Origin: an uncultured Acetatifactor sp.
GTDB taxonomy: Bacteria; Bacillota; Clostridia; Lachnospirales; Lachnospiraceae
Direction: 5' to 3'
Length of the DNA stretch: 64,000 bases
Assembly: GCA_910585665.1 (NCBI GenBank)
Contig: CAJUFI010000013.1
Coordinates: 1-64,000, forward strand
Numbering within the stretch: the first letter of the stretch is position 1; every line of letters begins with the position of its first letter. Of this stretch, positions 54,642 through 64,000 are shown piece after piece. The translations under genes and the position numbers were made by a program. The notes beneath the pieces are model-generated. The model had not been told where the DNA came from. It did no database searches and saw only the letters and a list, made by a program, of their open reading frames with translations.

Positions 54642-56664
54642 TTCGATACACCACCTCTCCTGCCACTGCTGCGATGAATTCTACAATCTGCCTGAACAGC
54701 ACGTAAATGATAAAGACCAGGAGCGCCAGAATCAGAACCGTGAACGCTGTCAGGAAAATGATTTTAAAGGTTTCCTTCACCGAATAATTGTTGACTTCCT
54801 TGATGGTCAGGAAGATCAGGATCACTACCCAGGCCGTAATGAAAATCTGTCCGAAATCAATCAGGAAGACTTCATTGTAGGTAATCACATTGCTGACGAT
54901 GATGCATATGGGCTGGAAGAGGATGTAGGGCGTCAGTGCAAACGCAAAGCCGCAGAACAGGCGCTTGAAGCTTCCTTCACCGTCATTGATGGTACACATC
55001 AGATAGTTACAGGCCGTCAGGACCACGAACACGCCCACGATGGACAGCACATCATTCATGATAGTATATCTGCCTTCCCGCACACTCCGCAGCAGGAAGC
55101 CGCAGTAGTATTTGTTGATGATATAGACCGCCGTGGTCAATACCAGCAGCGTGCACGCCGTGATCCAGGAGCTCTTGCCCTCATAGCGCAGGCCGTAAGC
55201 GCCGTCGATGGGATGTTTCATATAATAGCCCATGTACTTCAGCCGCTGCCAGTAGCCGCTGTTCCTGGGCTTTTCCGTGGCTTCGATCAGCGGGTTGAAG
55301 ATGCCCTTTTTCTGATGGACCTTCTTCAGCGCCCAGATGACGATGAGGATCAGCAGAAGGATGCCCACCGCGCTGATCAGGTGGCTGCGCAGCCATGCGT
55401 TCCTCACCTCCCAGAAGGAGTCGGAATATACGCTGAAGGCTTTGGACACTCTCGCGTAGCGCAGCGCCTGCTCGTAATTTTCCTCCTGCAGATAGGAGCG
55501 GCTCATGGCTTCGTTGGCATAGTCGAAGAGACTGTTCATCTCCAGGACTTCCTCCAGGGGCTCCTTGCTCTCGGCATAGCGTCCGTTCTCGTAGAGATTC
55601 AGCGCCTTGTGCAACAGGTTCGTGAACTCCGTGGCTTCGAACACCTGTACCTGCCCCGCGTCGGAGTCCAGGACATAAATATTGTCATCCAGGTCCACAT
55701 CGATGGCTTCCACCTTCCTGGACAGGCCAATCCGAAACCGTCCGTCGTCCCGCCCGCCGAATACGAAGAGCAGATCGCCCTCGGAATTGTATTCGTAGAT
55801 ATATCCGTCCGAGGATGCCACATAGACATTGTCGTGGTTGCCCACCGCCACCGCCGCCTCTTTGCCGTCATAGGCATCCGGCTCAATCAGGTTGGATCCG
55901 GCGATGTTCAGCTTCTTTAAGCTGGTCAGCCCCTCGCCCGGGGTCACCGTGTAGATCAGGCCCTGCTTATCGATGGCCACGTTCACCGGCGTGGACGGCA
56001 GGTTGGACACCATCTTGGCCAGCTGTGCATCCGTGAACACCGCTTCCTGAATCATCCGCAGCACTGTGACGGAGGCGAAGTTGGTGCCGAAGTATCCCAG
56101 GAACGTGCCGCCCTCCGTGGGGGTCAGCTGCACCAGGCCGTTGGAATTGCCCTCGCAGACGATGTACATGTCCCCGCCCACGTTCACCACGATTTTGATG
56201 GGCTTGAACTCGCCGCTGCCGTACAGGGGGTGGTCGGGCTTCGTGTAGACTGCGGACACCTCTCCGTCGTCATCGAACACCACCACCTTGCCGGAATGGT
56301 CCGCCACGTACACGTCCTTCTCCTCTGTCACGAACACGCCGTAAGGCTCCGACAATTCCCCTTCGCCGATGGTCTTCACGTACTCCCCCTCCAGGGTGGA
56401 GACATAGACCACGCCCGCGCCTGCGTCCGCGATATAGATGTATCCGTCCTCCGTGACCTTTAGGTCATAGGGATTTACCAGGGAATGCTCCCCTATCTTG
56501 CTGAATGTCGTTTTCGGTGTATAGGCGGTCTGGGTCTCCGTCACGTATCCATACCCATCGATGGTATAGGTCTTGTAGGGGACTTCCGCCCTGGCCTGCA
56601 GGGCAGGCTGTAGGATCAGCAACACGGAAAAGAAAGCCAGCAAACATTTTTTCCATTTTTTCAT
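54631..56664 (-). CDS. NHL beta-propeller - TPR - Yip1 membrane protein
   Basis: 677 residues. Signal peptide to about residue 27 (LQARAEVPY), NHL-type propeller repeats (about 45-350: VNPYDLKVTEDGYIYIADAG, EPYGVFVTEEKDVYVADHSG), a short TPR-like helical pair (about 352-420), one membrane helix (about 430-448) and a C-terminal Yip1-type domain with five segments (about 475-670). The propeller is therefore outside the cell and tied to a polytopic membrane domain. It lies between the two permease pairs. Function unknown; a link to the transporters is inferred from position. Confidence 0.82.
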   Translation of the reverse strand: MKKWKKCLLAFFSVLLILQPALQARAEVPYKTYTIDGYGYVTETQTAYTPKTTFSKIGEHSLVNPYDLKVTEDGYIYIADAGAGVVYVSTLEGEYVKTIGEGELSEPYGVFVTEEKDVYVADHSGKVVVFDDDGEVSAVYTKPDHPLYGSGEFKPIKIVVNVGGDMYIVCEGNSNGLVQLTPTEGGTFLGYFGTNFASVTVLRMIQEAVFTDAQLAKMVSNLPSTPVNVAIDKQGLIYTVTPGEGLTSLKKLNIAGSNLIEPDAYDGKEAAVAVGNHDNVYVASSDGYIYEYNSEGDLLFVFGGRDDGRFRIGLSRKVEAIDVDLDDNIYVLDSDAGQVQVFEATEFTNLLHKALNLYENGRYAESKEPLEEVLEMNSLFDYANEAMSRSYLQEENYEQALRYARVSKAFSVYSDSFWEVRNAWLRSHLISAVGILLLILIVIWALKKVHQKKGIFNPLIEATEKPRNSGYWQRLKYMGYYMKHPIDGAYGLRYEGKSSWITACTLLVLTTAVYIINKYYCGFLLRSVREGRYTIMNDVLSIVGVFVVLTACNYLMCTINDGEGSFKRLFCGFAFALTPYILFQPICIIVSNVITYNEVFLIDFGQIFITAWVVILIFLTIKEVNNYSVKETFKIIFLTAFTVLILALLVFIIYVLFRQIVEFIAAVAGEVVYRIGR

Positions 56665-56678
56665 GCTCTTTCCCTCCC

Positions 56679-57551
56679 TTATTTGATGCCGGAATGTGCC
56701 ATGGTGTTCATGACGTTCTTCTGGCAGATGATGAACATCACCAGATTCGGCACGAACATGATCAACGTTGCCGCTGCCGCGATTCCCTGACCGGCCACGC
56801 TGTTGTTGGCGTTGGCCAGCGTATTCATATAGAAGGCAAGGGTGCGCAGCCCGTCCTCGCTCATGTACAGGTTGGAGCTCTCCACATTGGCCCAGACCTG
56901 CTGGAAAGCCAGGATCGCCGCTGTGGCGATGGCCGGTTTGATCATGGGCATGATGATCTTCCGATAGACCACGAAGTCCGTGGCTCCGTCCATATAGGCC
57001 GCGTCGATCAGCGCGTCCGGTATCTGGTCGATGAACTGCTTGACCAGGAACAGGCTCACCGGCATGGCCAGCAGCGGAAGGATATGGGCCAGGTAGTTGT
57101 TGGTGATGTTCAGTGTATCGATAACAAGATAACGGGGAATCATCACCGCCACCGGCACGAACATCAGGGCCATGTTATTGATCTCCATCAGGGCTTCCTT
57201 GCCCCGGAACTTCAGTTTGGAGAGGGCGAACCCAGCGGTGGTGGACAGGACGATGGACAACAGCACATCGGACAGCGTCACCACCAGAGAGTTGAACACA
57301 TAGCGGCTCATGGGAATGCCAGACGTCTGGGACGCCTTCATCAGTCCCCGGAAATTGTCCAGCGTGGGGTTGGTCACGAAGAACCGGGGCGGGAATATGA
57401 ACAGCTCCGTCATGGGCTTGAAGGCATGACAAAAGATGAAGATGATCGGCAGCAACATGAGAATCGCCAGAGGCGTCACCGCCACGATCAGCTTGATCTG
57501 CCCTTTTTCAAATTTTTTGGGATTGATGCTACTCCCTTTATATCCAGCCAT
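56679..57551 (-). CDS. Carbohydrate ABC transporter permease (MalG type)
   Basis: 290 residues, six transmembrane segments, EAA-like loop DAAYMDGATDFVVYRKIIMP. Partner of the 57567-58487 permease, 15 bases away. Serves the large binding protein at 58484-61519. Confidence 0.93.
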   Translation of the reverse strand: MAGYKGSSINPKKFEKGQIKLIVAVTPLAILMLLPIIFIFCHAFKPMTELFIFPPRFFVTNPTLDNFRGLMKASQTSGIPMSRYVFNSLVVTLSDVLLSIVLSTTAGFALSKLKFRGKEALMEINNMALMFVPVAVMIPRYLVIDTLNITNNYLAHILPLLAMPVSLFLVKQFIDQIPDALIDAAYMDGATDFVVYRKIIMPMIKPAIATAAILAFQQVWANVESSNLYMSEDGLRTLAFYMNTLANANNSVAGQGIAAAATLIMFVPNLVMFIICQKNVMNTMAHSGIK

Positions 57552-57566
57552 TTCTCAATCCCCCTT

Positions 57567-58487
57567 TCAGTCTTTCTCGGAAAACAGCTTCTTCGCCATG
57601 GTGGAGAAGAGCCATACGATCAACAGCAGCACCACGGAAACGGCTGCGGCATAGCCCATCTCATAGCGGATGAAGCCGTAGTCTTCGATGTGGTTCACGA
57701 TCAACTGGGCGCTGTAGCCGGGCGTGGGGTTGGTCCCTGTCAGGGCCACGCCGATTGCGCCGTTGGCAAAGGTGTTCACCACCGCCATGACCGCGCCGAA
57801 GAGCATCTGCGGCTTCATGGTGGGCACGGTGATATAGATCATCTCCTGGAAGCGGTTCTTGATGCCGTCGATGGCTCCCGCCTCGTAGAGCTCCTCGTCC
57901 GCGTTCAGGATACCGGCCATCATGGCCAGGAATCCTACGCCCATGCTGGACCACAGGGCCACGATGATGACGATGGGCAGAAGGTATCTGGTGTCCACCA
58001 GCCATACGATAGGCTCCGTGATGACTCCCAGCTTCATCAGGATACTGTTCAGATAGCCCGTCTGGTCCCCGGTGAAGATGATTTTCCACAGCACGGTCAT
58101 GGCCACGCCGCTGGTCATGCTGGGCGAGTAGAATATCAGCGCCAGGACGGTCCTGGGCACCCTGGAAATCTGTGCCAGGATCCACGCCAGGAAGAAGGAA
58201 AGCACGTACCCGCCGATGCCTACCACCAACACATAGACCACGGTATTGGGCAGAACGTACTGCATGAAAATCTCATCCTGGGTGATCAGGTTGATATAGT
58301 TCATGAATCCCACCAGGTCAGGGAATTCAATGGTATTGAAATTCGTAAAGGAAAGCGCGATTGCGATCACCATAGGGATGATGATGAATACGGCGAACAG
58401 AATCAGGTAAGGCGCTAAAAACCATTTCGCCGCCGGATTCGCGTTCTCGCGTTTGCCGATATTGTTTTTCTTTGCCGCTGCGCTCAT
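57567..58487 (-). CDS. Carbohydrate ABC transporter permease (MalF type)
   Basis: 306 residues. Six transmembrane segments and EAA loop ([20 protein letters not shown]). The ATG overlaps the stop of the large binding-protein gene (ATGA), indicating coupled translation. Confidence 0.93.
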   Translation of the reverse strand: MSAAAKKNNIGKRENANPAAKWFLAPYLILFAVFIIIPMVIAIALSFTNFNTIEFPDLVGFMNYINLITQDEIFMQYVLPNTVVYVLVVGIGGYVLSFFLAWILAQISRVPRTVLALIFYSPSMTSGVAMTVLWKIIFTGDQTGYLNSILMKLGVITEPIVWLVDTRYLLPIVIIVALWSSMGVGFLAMMAGILNADEELYEAGAIDGIKNRFQEMIYITVPTMKPQMLFGAVMAVVNTFANGAIGVALTGTNPTPGYSAQLIVNHIEDYGFIRYEMGYAAAVSVVLLLIVWLFSTMAKKLFSEKD

Positions 58488-61400
58488 TCAACCTCACCCC
58501 CCTTTTCCTCCGATCCCGTCTTGCCAAGGATCTCCCGCACCCTCTCCAGGGTAGGCACCTCGTAAGGCGTGATCACATTTCCGTTGGCGTCATTGTAGCC
58601 GAACTCCTCCAGTTTGCGCTCTGTCTCCCGGTTGATGCGCTTCACCGCATTGTCCAGGGTACGCCTCAGGTTCTTGCCGTCTACAACTACAGAGTTGTAA
58701 GCGTTTGAAATCTCGCGCTCTACCATGTAGGAGCCGGGCAGTCTGGGCGATTCGTTGATCCACTCCGCCTGGGCCAGGATGGTCTCTTTGTCCCTGGTCT
58801 TCCAGGGCAGCATGGCGAAGGCTTCCCTGTTGGCCGTATTCCAGAGGAAGGAGCTTCCGTAGGTAATCTGCACGGTCTGCCCGAAGGCCGCCTGTACCTC
58901 CGCGGAGGACCACCATTTCATAAATTCCCAGGCCTTCTCTTCCCTGTCTGGGTCGGAGGTGAACATCACCGTGCTCTCCGCGCCGCCTGCGGAATACCGC
59001 AGCACATTGCCCTCTTCGTCCACCGTGCCGGGCACCATGTAAATCTCCCAGCTGTTGGCAATCTCCGGCGCGGCGTTCAGCAGCAGATTGTAGACCGAGT
59101 AATCGGCGATTCCGATCGGCATGGAACCGTTGCGGAAATGCTGGTAAAAGTTCGGAATGTCCTTGGGCAGGTTATAGATGGTGAACAGCTCCGTCAGCTC
59201 CCGGAAGCCCGCCACGGACTCCTCGCTGGTCAGGTTGGAATCCCCCGCGAACTGGGTGTAAAGGGAACCGCCGTTCTGCAGAATCAAGGGCGTCGTGCCA
59301 TGGAAATTGCGCATGGCCAGCATGCCTGCGGTGGGATAATAGAAGTTCATGCCCCGCATCTGCAGAGAGGGAAGGAGGTTCTTCACATCCTGCAGGGTAT
59401 CCGGCGCTTCCAGCCCCAGCTTGTCGAAAATATCCGTCCTCACGTACAGCACCCAGAAATTCATGGTCTCAGGCAGTGCATAGATGCCGTCACCTATGGT
59501 GGCGGGCACCAGCAAGCCTTCCTCAAAGCGGTTTGCCACCTCCACAAAATCACTTAATTCCGTCAAGTCTTTAACGGCTCCGCGAATACCAAGTTCGAAG
59601 GGCACCGCGTAATTGATGCCGGTGGCGATGTCCGGCGCGTCCCCGGAAGCGTTGGCCAGAATCAGTTTGTTCTGATCAGGCATCAGGGCAAGGTCCACCT
59701 GGATGCCGGTCTGGGCCGTGAAGTCCTCGTCGATCATCTTCTGCATGATCTCCAGGTACTGCCTGGAACGGTTCACCCACACCTGGATATGCTCCGGGTC
59801 GCTGTTGCCGGCAGAGTAAGCCTGGGAAGCGAATGAGGTGAAGAACCGCTTGGCGCTGGCCGCGATGGAGGTAAAGAATCCCGCGTTCCTGGGCAGCTTC
59901 GCCCCCTCCTGGTACAGATAGATCCGGTCTATGGCCAGGTCGTTCTTGTTCAGGCTGTCGATCAGGTTCGCCAGGAACTGGTTGACGGAGTTGGTGCTGG
60001 TGGTCAGCTCGGCCACACGGTAGGCCAGGTCGTCCGGCTCCGAAGCCAGGCTCCTGAGCTGCTCCGACGCAACGGCGGCAGAGGAGAACGCACCAATCTT
60101 CTTCACGCCGGGATTATAAACCTTCATGCTCTCGCACAATGCATCCAGCGTGTCCGCATACTCTTCCAGGCGGGTGATTGCGTCCGGTATGTACTTTTCG
60201 ATATCCAGATCCCTGTACTTATCCTTGTTGTTGCCGGCGACCTTGGTGATCTCCAGGTTCAGGTTATTGACGCCGCTCATAATCCTGTCAATACCTTCCA
60301 GCACAGGGCGGATAGGATCGGCTGATATGGTAAAAGAAATGGTATGGAGGCCCGCGTCCAGATTCAGGCTCAAATAATTGCCCTCCGCATCTGCCAGCGT
60401 CTCTGTCTGGTAGCTCTTCCCGTACTCCAGCCCATAGTTGTAGAATGCGCTGTTGGGAATGTTCCCGTCTACCTCCACGTTGATAAAGACAGGGAAGTCA
60501 GCCTTCTCGCTCTGCTTGTAATTGAGAGCCAGATAATAAGTCCCGGCTTCCTCCACCTCGAACTCATATGTAATCTTTTGACCCGCGTCCTTGAAAGACG
60601 CGTTGTCGATAGTGTTAAGCGCCTTGATCTCCACATTGTAGGGATCCAGGTCCACCTCCAGTTCACAGGCGGCGCGGATTGAGGAAGCGTTCCTCTCCGT
60701 CATGTCCTCCGCCTGAATCGATATGAGATTGCTGCCCTCCGCCTTGCCGGAGCCGGTGTATTCCGCAATGGCCGGTTCCTCGGTCAGATAGACATTGCCC
60801 AGGAGCATGGTGCCCTCAATCATGGCAATCTCCAGTTCGTTCTCCCCTTTCTGAAGCTCTATGGCCAGGGGCCGGGAATGTCGGTAGCTGGAGTCCTGGA
60901 CATACTTATTCTCCCACTTCACCACCTTGTTCGGGACAGGTACAATCTGATAGCCGTATCTGTCGAAAGAGCTCTCCTCGGGATCCTTCCAGGAAGCTTC
61001 AAATTCCAGATCCCGCAGTTCATAGAACTGATACTCTCCGTTCACCTTCATGGACAGTTCCAGAGGGAGCACGCTGCTGCCAGCGTCCAGATAGTCCAGG
61101 CTAACGTAATAGCGCGCGGTCTCAGGAGCGTCTACTGTCACGATGCCGCTGTCATGGATTTCCAGCTTCACCACATCCTCGTTACCCCCCCGTATTCCAA
61201 ATTCGTCAGGAATCATCTCCGTGCCGCTTATCCCCCGGAAATTCTCTGCCGCAGGGACACAGATCGGCTCTCCCTGATAATAGGGGCTGCTCTGGCTCTG
61301 GCTGACCATTGTGTAGTTCGTGTCCTGCATGTCATTGGAAAAGTCATCCGTGATGTAATTGGATGCCGTCTCCGCATTGACCATACCGTCCGCCAGGGCC

Positions 61401-61519
61401 TTATCCGCCTCCTCTTCGGCACAGACGCTCATCGGCCCCGCTGCCAGCGCTGCAGCCAGCGTCCAGGACAACATCCTCCTGGCTGTCCTCCGTCCATGCC
61501 TTCCCTTTCTTGGATACAT
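58484..61519 (-). CDS. 1011-residue binding protein with two N-terminal CBM-like modules
   Basis: About twice the usual size of a sugar-binding protein. A Sec signal ends near SVCA (residue 34); there is no good lipobox. Two beta-sandwich modules follow (about 60-250 and 265-415); the second opens with [12 protein letters not shown], the classic start of CBM6/35-type domains. A helical stretch (about 425-560) leads to a family 1 extracellular binding domain (about 580-990: [23 protein letters not shown] split across the fold). It may hold polymeric arabinan before transfer. Attachment to the cell is unexplained. Confidence 0.85.
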   Translation of the reverse strand: MYPRKGRHGRRTARRMLSWTLAAALAAGPMSVCAEEEADKALADGMVNAETASNYITDDFSNDMQDTNYTMVSQSQSSPYYQGEPICVPAAENFRGISGTEMIPDEFGIRGGNEDVVKLEIHDSGIVTVDAPETARYYVSLDYLDAGSSVLPLELSMKVNGEYQFYELRDLEFEASWKDPEESSFDRYGYQIVPVPNKVVKWENKYVQDSSYRHSRPLAIELQKGENELEIAMIEGTMLLGNVYLTEEPAIAEYTGSGKAEGSNLISIQAEDMTERNASSIRAACELEVDLDPYNVEIKALNTIDNASFKDAGQKITYEFEVEEAGTYYLALNYKQSEKADFPVFINVEVDGNIPNSAFYNYGLEYGKSYQTETLADAEGNYLSLNLDAGLHTISFTISADPIRPVLEGIDRIMSGVNNLNLEITKVAGNNKDKYRDLDIEKYIPDAITRLEEYADTLDALCESMKVYNPGVKKIGAFSSAAVASEQLRSLASEPDDLAYRVAELTTSTNSVNQFLANLIDSLNKNDLAIDRIYLYQEGAKLPRNAGFFTSIAASAKRFFTSFASQAYSAGNSDPEHIQVWVNRSRQYLEIMQKMIDEDFTAQTGIQVDLALMPDQNKLILANASGDAPDIATGINYAVPFELGIRGAVKDLTELSDFVEVANRFEEGLLVPATIGDGIYALPETMNFWVLYVRTDIFDKLGLEAPDTLQDVKNLLPSLQMRGMNFYYPTAGMLAMRNFHGTTPLILQNGGSLYTQFAGDSNLTSEESVAGFRELTELFTIYNLPKDIPNFYQHFRNGSMPIGIADYSVYNLLLNAAPEIANSWEIYMVPGTVDEEGNVLRYSAGGAESTVMFTSDPDREEKAWEFMKWWSSAEVQAAFGQTVQITYGSSFLWNTANREAFAMLPWKTRDKETILAQAEWINESPRLPGSYMVEREISNAYNSVVVDGKNLRRTLDNAVKRINRETERKLEEFGYNDANGNVITPYEVPTLERVREILGKTGSEEKGGEVE

Positions 61520-61582
61520 ACCTCCACCTTCCTTTCAGTGGCCGTTCCCTCAAATGGCCGCTTTTTATGCTGAAAAAAATGA

Positions 61583-63187
61583 TTACTGTGCCGCGTAGCC
61601 GCTTCCCCATACCGCATAGCCCTTGTCGGAAAGCGCGGTGAACGTGATGACGTTCTTATAGCCAAACTGGTCCCATTCCAGAATCCATTCACCTTTGTAC
61701 TCTATACCGTTCAATACCAGCACGGCTTCATGGCCGTTCTTCAGTTCCCATGTGCCCTCATAGCTGCCGCTGACCGTATGGTCCGCCTCCAGCACGATAT
61801 CCTCGGAAGCCCTTGTGACCGATGAGATGTTGTGCATGTGGTTGAACAGCTTATAGGGGCCGGGAATCAGGGATTCATCCACCTCTTCCAGCTTCTCTCC
61901 CGTGTAGCGGTAAGGGGATACCACCGGCCATCCGTCCTCGTTCATGAACATCTGATGCACCCTGACCTGATGGGCTTCGCCCTTCTCCTCAAACCTTGTA
62001 TGGAAGAACAGGAAGTACTCTCCCGTGGATTCCTCGTAGTAAGCGCTGTTGTGCCCCGGGGAGACATACCCGTTGCGGAACTTCCCGTTCTCTCCCTCCA
62101 CATAGGGGAAGGAGAAATTCCCCATCAGCTTGACGCCGTACTTTCCCGCCGCGGCATCATCGAAGAAGCTTCCTGTGGGGCCCTTGCATTCAATCATGTC
62201 CTGGCCCTCGGAATCATAGTAAGGGCCGTCCGGGTTCTCCGACCGGCATACCCGGATATTGTATCCGCCGTCGGAGGCGAGCCCGCCGAAGGAGAGGAAG
62301 AGATAATAATATTCCGTCTCCGGACTGTACAGAATGTAGGGCGCCTCGATTCTCAGATGGTTTCCCCCCAGCAGCTTCTTTCCGTAGCCGCTCTCCAGGG
62401 GGAATCCGGTCCGGGCATCCAGTTCCAGGATGTAGATACCGCCAGAGTAGGAGCCGTATACCATCCAGAGCCGTCCCTCCGCGTCGAAGAACACACAGGG
62501 GTCCACCACATTGGGCTCGACGGTGGCGTCGAAGATGTCCCCGTTCTCGTCCGGCATATCGGCGTCCTGGCCGGATTTCAGGATGACCCCCAGGTCCTCA
62601 TAGGTCCCCTCCACATTGTCCGACACGGCTATCCCTAAGGCTGACAGCGGGGAAGACCCCTCGCAGTGGCAGTAGTACATATAAAATCTGCCGTCGGCCA
62701 GCTGAATCACATCCGGCGCCCACATGGTGTCCGTCTTGGCCCATTCAAAGGCTTCCTTCAGCTCCTCCTTCGGGTTGGGGATGATCGCATTGTCCGCTTT
62801 CACATCCGAGTCGATCAGCGTCCAGTTCATCAAATCGTCCGTCCTGGCTCCGGCCAGATGGGAGCCGAACACATACCAGGCGCCGTCCACCTTGATCACC
62901 GAAGGGTCGTGGACAGAGACTTCCGAAAAGGTGTGCTCCACCGGTTCCTCCCCTGTCAGGTCCACTCCCTGGAGATACGCGGGAAGCCCGTTATCAGCGG
63001 CTTCTTCCCCGGAGGGAACCTCCGTCTGCTCCGTCCCGATTCCGGAATCGCTCTCCTGCCTTTCTCTTTCTGCTGTATTTCCCTCCTGTCCTTCCGCTTC
63101 CCCTGTCCCCTGTGCGGGCTGTGCCCCACAGGCTGTCGCCAGGCATATTGTCGCTGCCATACCAGCCAGATACCACCTTTTCTTCAT
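61583..63187 (-). CDS. GH43 endo-alpha-1,5-L-arabinanase lipoprotein
   Basis: 534 residues. Lipoprotein signal with Cys20 (LATACGAQP) and a 60-residue Glu/Gly-rich linker. GH43 catalytic residues: Asp94 in VHDPSVI, Asp229 in NVVDPCVFF, Glu281 in RIEAPYILYS, and the metal-binding His in SPGHNSAYY. The C-terminal 110 residues resemble the beta domain of extracellular endo-arabinanases. It would cut arabinan at the cell surface. First gene of the operon; promoter at about 63288-63316. Confidence 0.9.
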   Translation of the reverse strand: MKKRWYLAGMAATICLATACGAQPAQGTGEAEGQEGNTAERERQESDSGIGTEQTEVPSGEEAADNGLPAYLQGVDLTGEEPVEHTFSEVSVHDPSVIKVDGAWYVFGSHLAGARTDDLMNWTLIDSDVKADNAIIPNPKEELKEAFEWAKTDTMWAPDVIQLADGRFYMYYCHCEGSSPLSALGIAVSDNVEGTYEDLGVILKSGQDADMPDENGDIFDATVEPNVVDPCVFFDAEGRLWMVYGSYSGGIYILELDARTGFPLESGYGKKLLGGNHLRIEAPYILYSPETEYYYLFLSFGGLASDGGYNIRVCRSENPDGPYYDSEGQDMIECKGPTGSFFDDAAAGKYGVKLMGNFSFPYVEGENGKFRNGYVSPGHNSAYYEESTGEYFLFFHTRFEEKGEAHQVRVHQMFMNEDGWPVVSPYRYTGEKLEEVDESLIPGPYKLFNHMHNISSVTRASEDIVLEADHTVSGSYEGTWELKNGHEAVLVLNGIEYKGEWILEWDQFGYKNVITFTALSDKGYAVWGSGYAAQ

Positions 63188-63287
63188 TGTCAGCCCTCAT
63201 GTCTTTCTGTGTCTGCCGCTTTCTCCCGCAGACACAAATACCCAGATCCATCCATTCCCTTTCGTGCTGATTCCCCCGGATTTTGCC

Positions 63288-63324
63288 ATTATAAACTTAG
63301 TAAATTAATTTAGAATTTTCTAAA
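63288..63324 (-). promoter_or_regulatory. Arabinan operon promoter with overlapping operator
   Basis: A TATAAT -10 (63288-63293) has the palindrome TTTAG-N6-CTAAA (63309-63324) lying over its -35 position. The same palindrome sits at the ArsR-type gene start (47355-47372). A poor -35 suggests activation or tight control. Confidence 0.55.
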
Positions 63325-63503
63325 CATTCGGGCAATAAATTTGCGGGACAAACGATTCCCGCCTATAGTCATCCTCTTCCCGCTTCTGGCATATTGCAGA
63401 AAAGGAAATACATTCCCTTGTATTTTATGAATATTATCCCGAAATGCTTTCCGCCTTGATGGCAAATTCACCAAACTGTCAACACCGCTTTGATACTGTA
63501 TTT

Positions 63504-63531
63504 ATTATATCATGTATTTTCTCTTTTTCAA
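63504..63531 (-). promoter_or_regulatory. Second promoter candidate ahead of the arabinan operon
   Basis: Minus strand TTGAAA, 16-base spacer, extended -10 TGATATAAT. A related CTAAA-ATAG-TTTAG site lies upstream at 63610-63623. The rest of 63188-63729 is AT-rich with no gene. Confidence 0.55.
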
Positions 63532-63729
63532 TGCTTATTTGAAAACTGCCTTATTTTTGTTAAATAATCATAAATTTACTATAGCGTTTTTGTGAACTAT
63601 CACGAATTTCTAAAATAGTTTAGACAAACTTAAAATCGCTGTTTCAGAGAACCCAGAACCGGACGATATGGAAAAGACGGCAGGGCAAAGAGATTCCTGC
63701 CCTACCGTTGAGATTCTACGAATTGTCTT

Positions 63730-64000
63730 CTAATTGATTTCCAGGCTTACCACGCTGCAGGCGGGAATCGTAAAGGACACGCCCCTGTCTGTCAGCTCCA
63801 CATCCTCGAACACCTCTTCCTTCACCGTCTCCGGCTGGTCAAAGGTATTGCAGGCATGCATCTCACCAGTTAAGATTGCCGCTTTCACGGACTCGGGCTT
63901 CTTTTCCGTGAGCATAAGCTCCACAGGGAAGTCCTCCTCCACGGAAAGGTTCGCCAGCGTCACCAGGACGGAGCCGTCCTTCTGCACGGACACGGATTCC
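63730..64000 (-). CDS. GH51 alpha-L-arabinofuranosidase, C-terminal end only
   Basis: The gene continues past the window edge, so only about 90 C-terminal residues are visible. They match the C-terminal beta-sandwich of GH51 arabinofuranosidases (LTGEMHACNTFDQPETV, then FTIPACSVVSLEIN at the end). The catalytic domain is outside the window. It would release arabinose inside the cell and is upstream of, and same strand as, the arabinan operon. Confidence 0.8.
   Translation of the reverse strand, partial: ESVSVQKDGSVLVTLANLSVEEDFPVELMLTEKKPESVKAAILTGEMHACNTFDQPETVKEEVFEDVELTDRGVSFTIPACSVVSLEIN

Noticed and set aside
56505..58418. 637-codon plus-strand open frame rich in His, Asp and Gln
   Set aside because: Antisense of two permeases and the end of the NHL-Yip1 gene.

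Overview
The window looks like chromosomal DNA of a strictly fermentative Bacillota, most likely Lachnospiraceae. The support is the gene order (rimP-nusA-ylxR-ylxQ-infB-rbfA-nrnA-truB-ribF), CIRCE-controlled groES-groEL, DUF5685, DUF5696 and LytTR/LiaF-type proteins, strong AGGAGG ribosome-binding sites, and GC-rich coding regions with AT-rich promoters. Genus and species cannot be named from the sequence. There is no phage, insertion sequence or CRISPR array. Nearly all genes lie on the minus strand; the plus-strand islands are an ABC exporter pair, a class A penicillin-binding protein, one tRNA-Thr and two small proteins.

Layout. 0-6.5 kb: a DnaJ-like/DUF5685/zinc-ribbon trio, the TldD-TldE peptidase pair and a frameshifted acyltransferase. 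6.5-15.6 kb: pnp-rpsO, an SH3-NlpC/P60 wall hydrolase, a Na/Pi cotransporter and the end of the nusA operon (ribF, truB, nrnA, rbfA). 15.7-21.7 kb: infB, ylxQ, ylxR, nusA and rimP, with one clear promoter ahead of rimP. 21.7-26 kb: a LiaF-like membrane protein with LytTR regulator, a 56-residue small protein, then groEL and groES with CIRCE. 26-35.6 kb: a DUF1905-like/cysteine-peptidase fusion, an AraC regulator divergent from a heterodimeric ABC exporter, a membrane LuxR protein, mgtE with a probable leader peptide, and a YigZ/IMPACT protein. 35.8-41.6 kb: a PBP1-like enzyme, small proteins, tRNA-Thr(GGT) and a MATE transporter. 41.8-47.4 kb: transglutaminase-DUF58-MoxR and an ArsR-type regulator. 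47.4-64 kb: a large arabinan-use locus.

The arabinan locus is the most interesting part. It reads from 63.2 kb down to 47.4 kb: secreted GH43 endo-arabinanase, a 1011-residue binding protein with carbohydrate-binding-like front modules, two permeases, an NHL-TPR-Yip1 membrane protein, a DUF5696 protein, two more permeases, a conventional lipoprotein binding protein and an intracellular GH43 exo-arabinofuranosidase. The C-terminal end of a GH51 arabinofuranosidase lies upstream at the window edge. Two permease pairs and two binding proteins surround two poorly described surface proteins, and no ATPase is encoded, so a shared MsmK-type ATPase is probably used. Matching palindromes (TTTAG-N6-CTAAA) overlap both the operon promoter and the promoter of the adjacent ArsR-type gene and suggest local control.

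Other signals worth following: long hairpins of one family directly after stop codons inside two operons, a 42-bp repeat at the same distance ahead of two unrelated genes, paired operators between araC and the ABC exporter, and tandem repeats between groES and groEL. Starts were moved inward from the longest reading frame wherever a ribosome-binding site clearly sat inside it.
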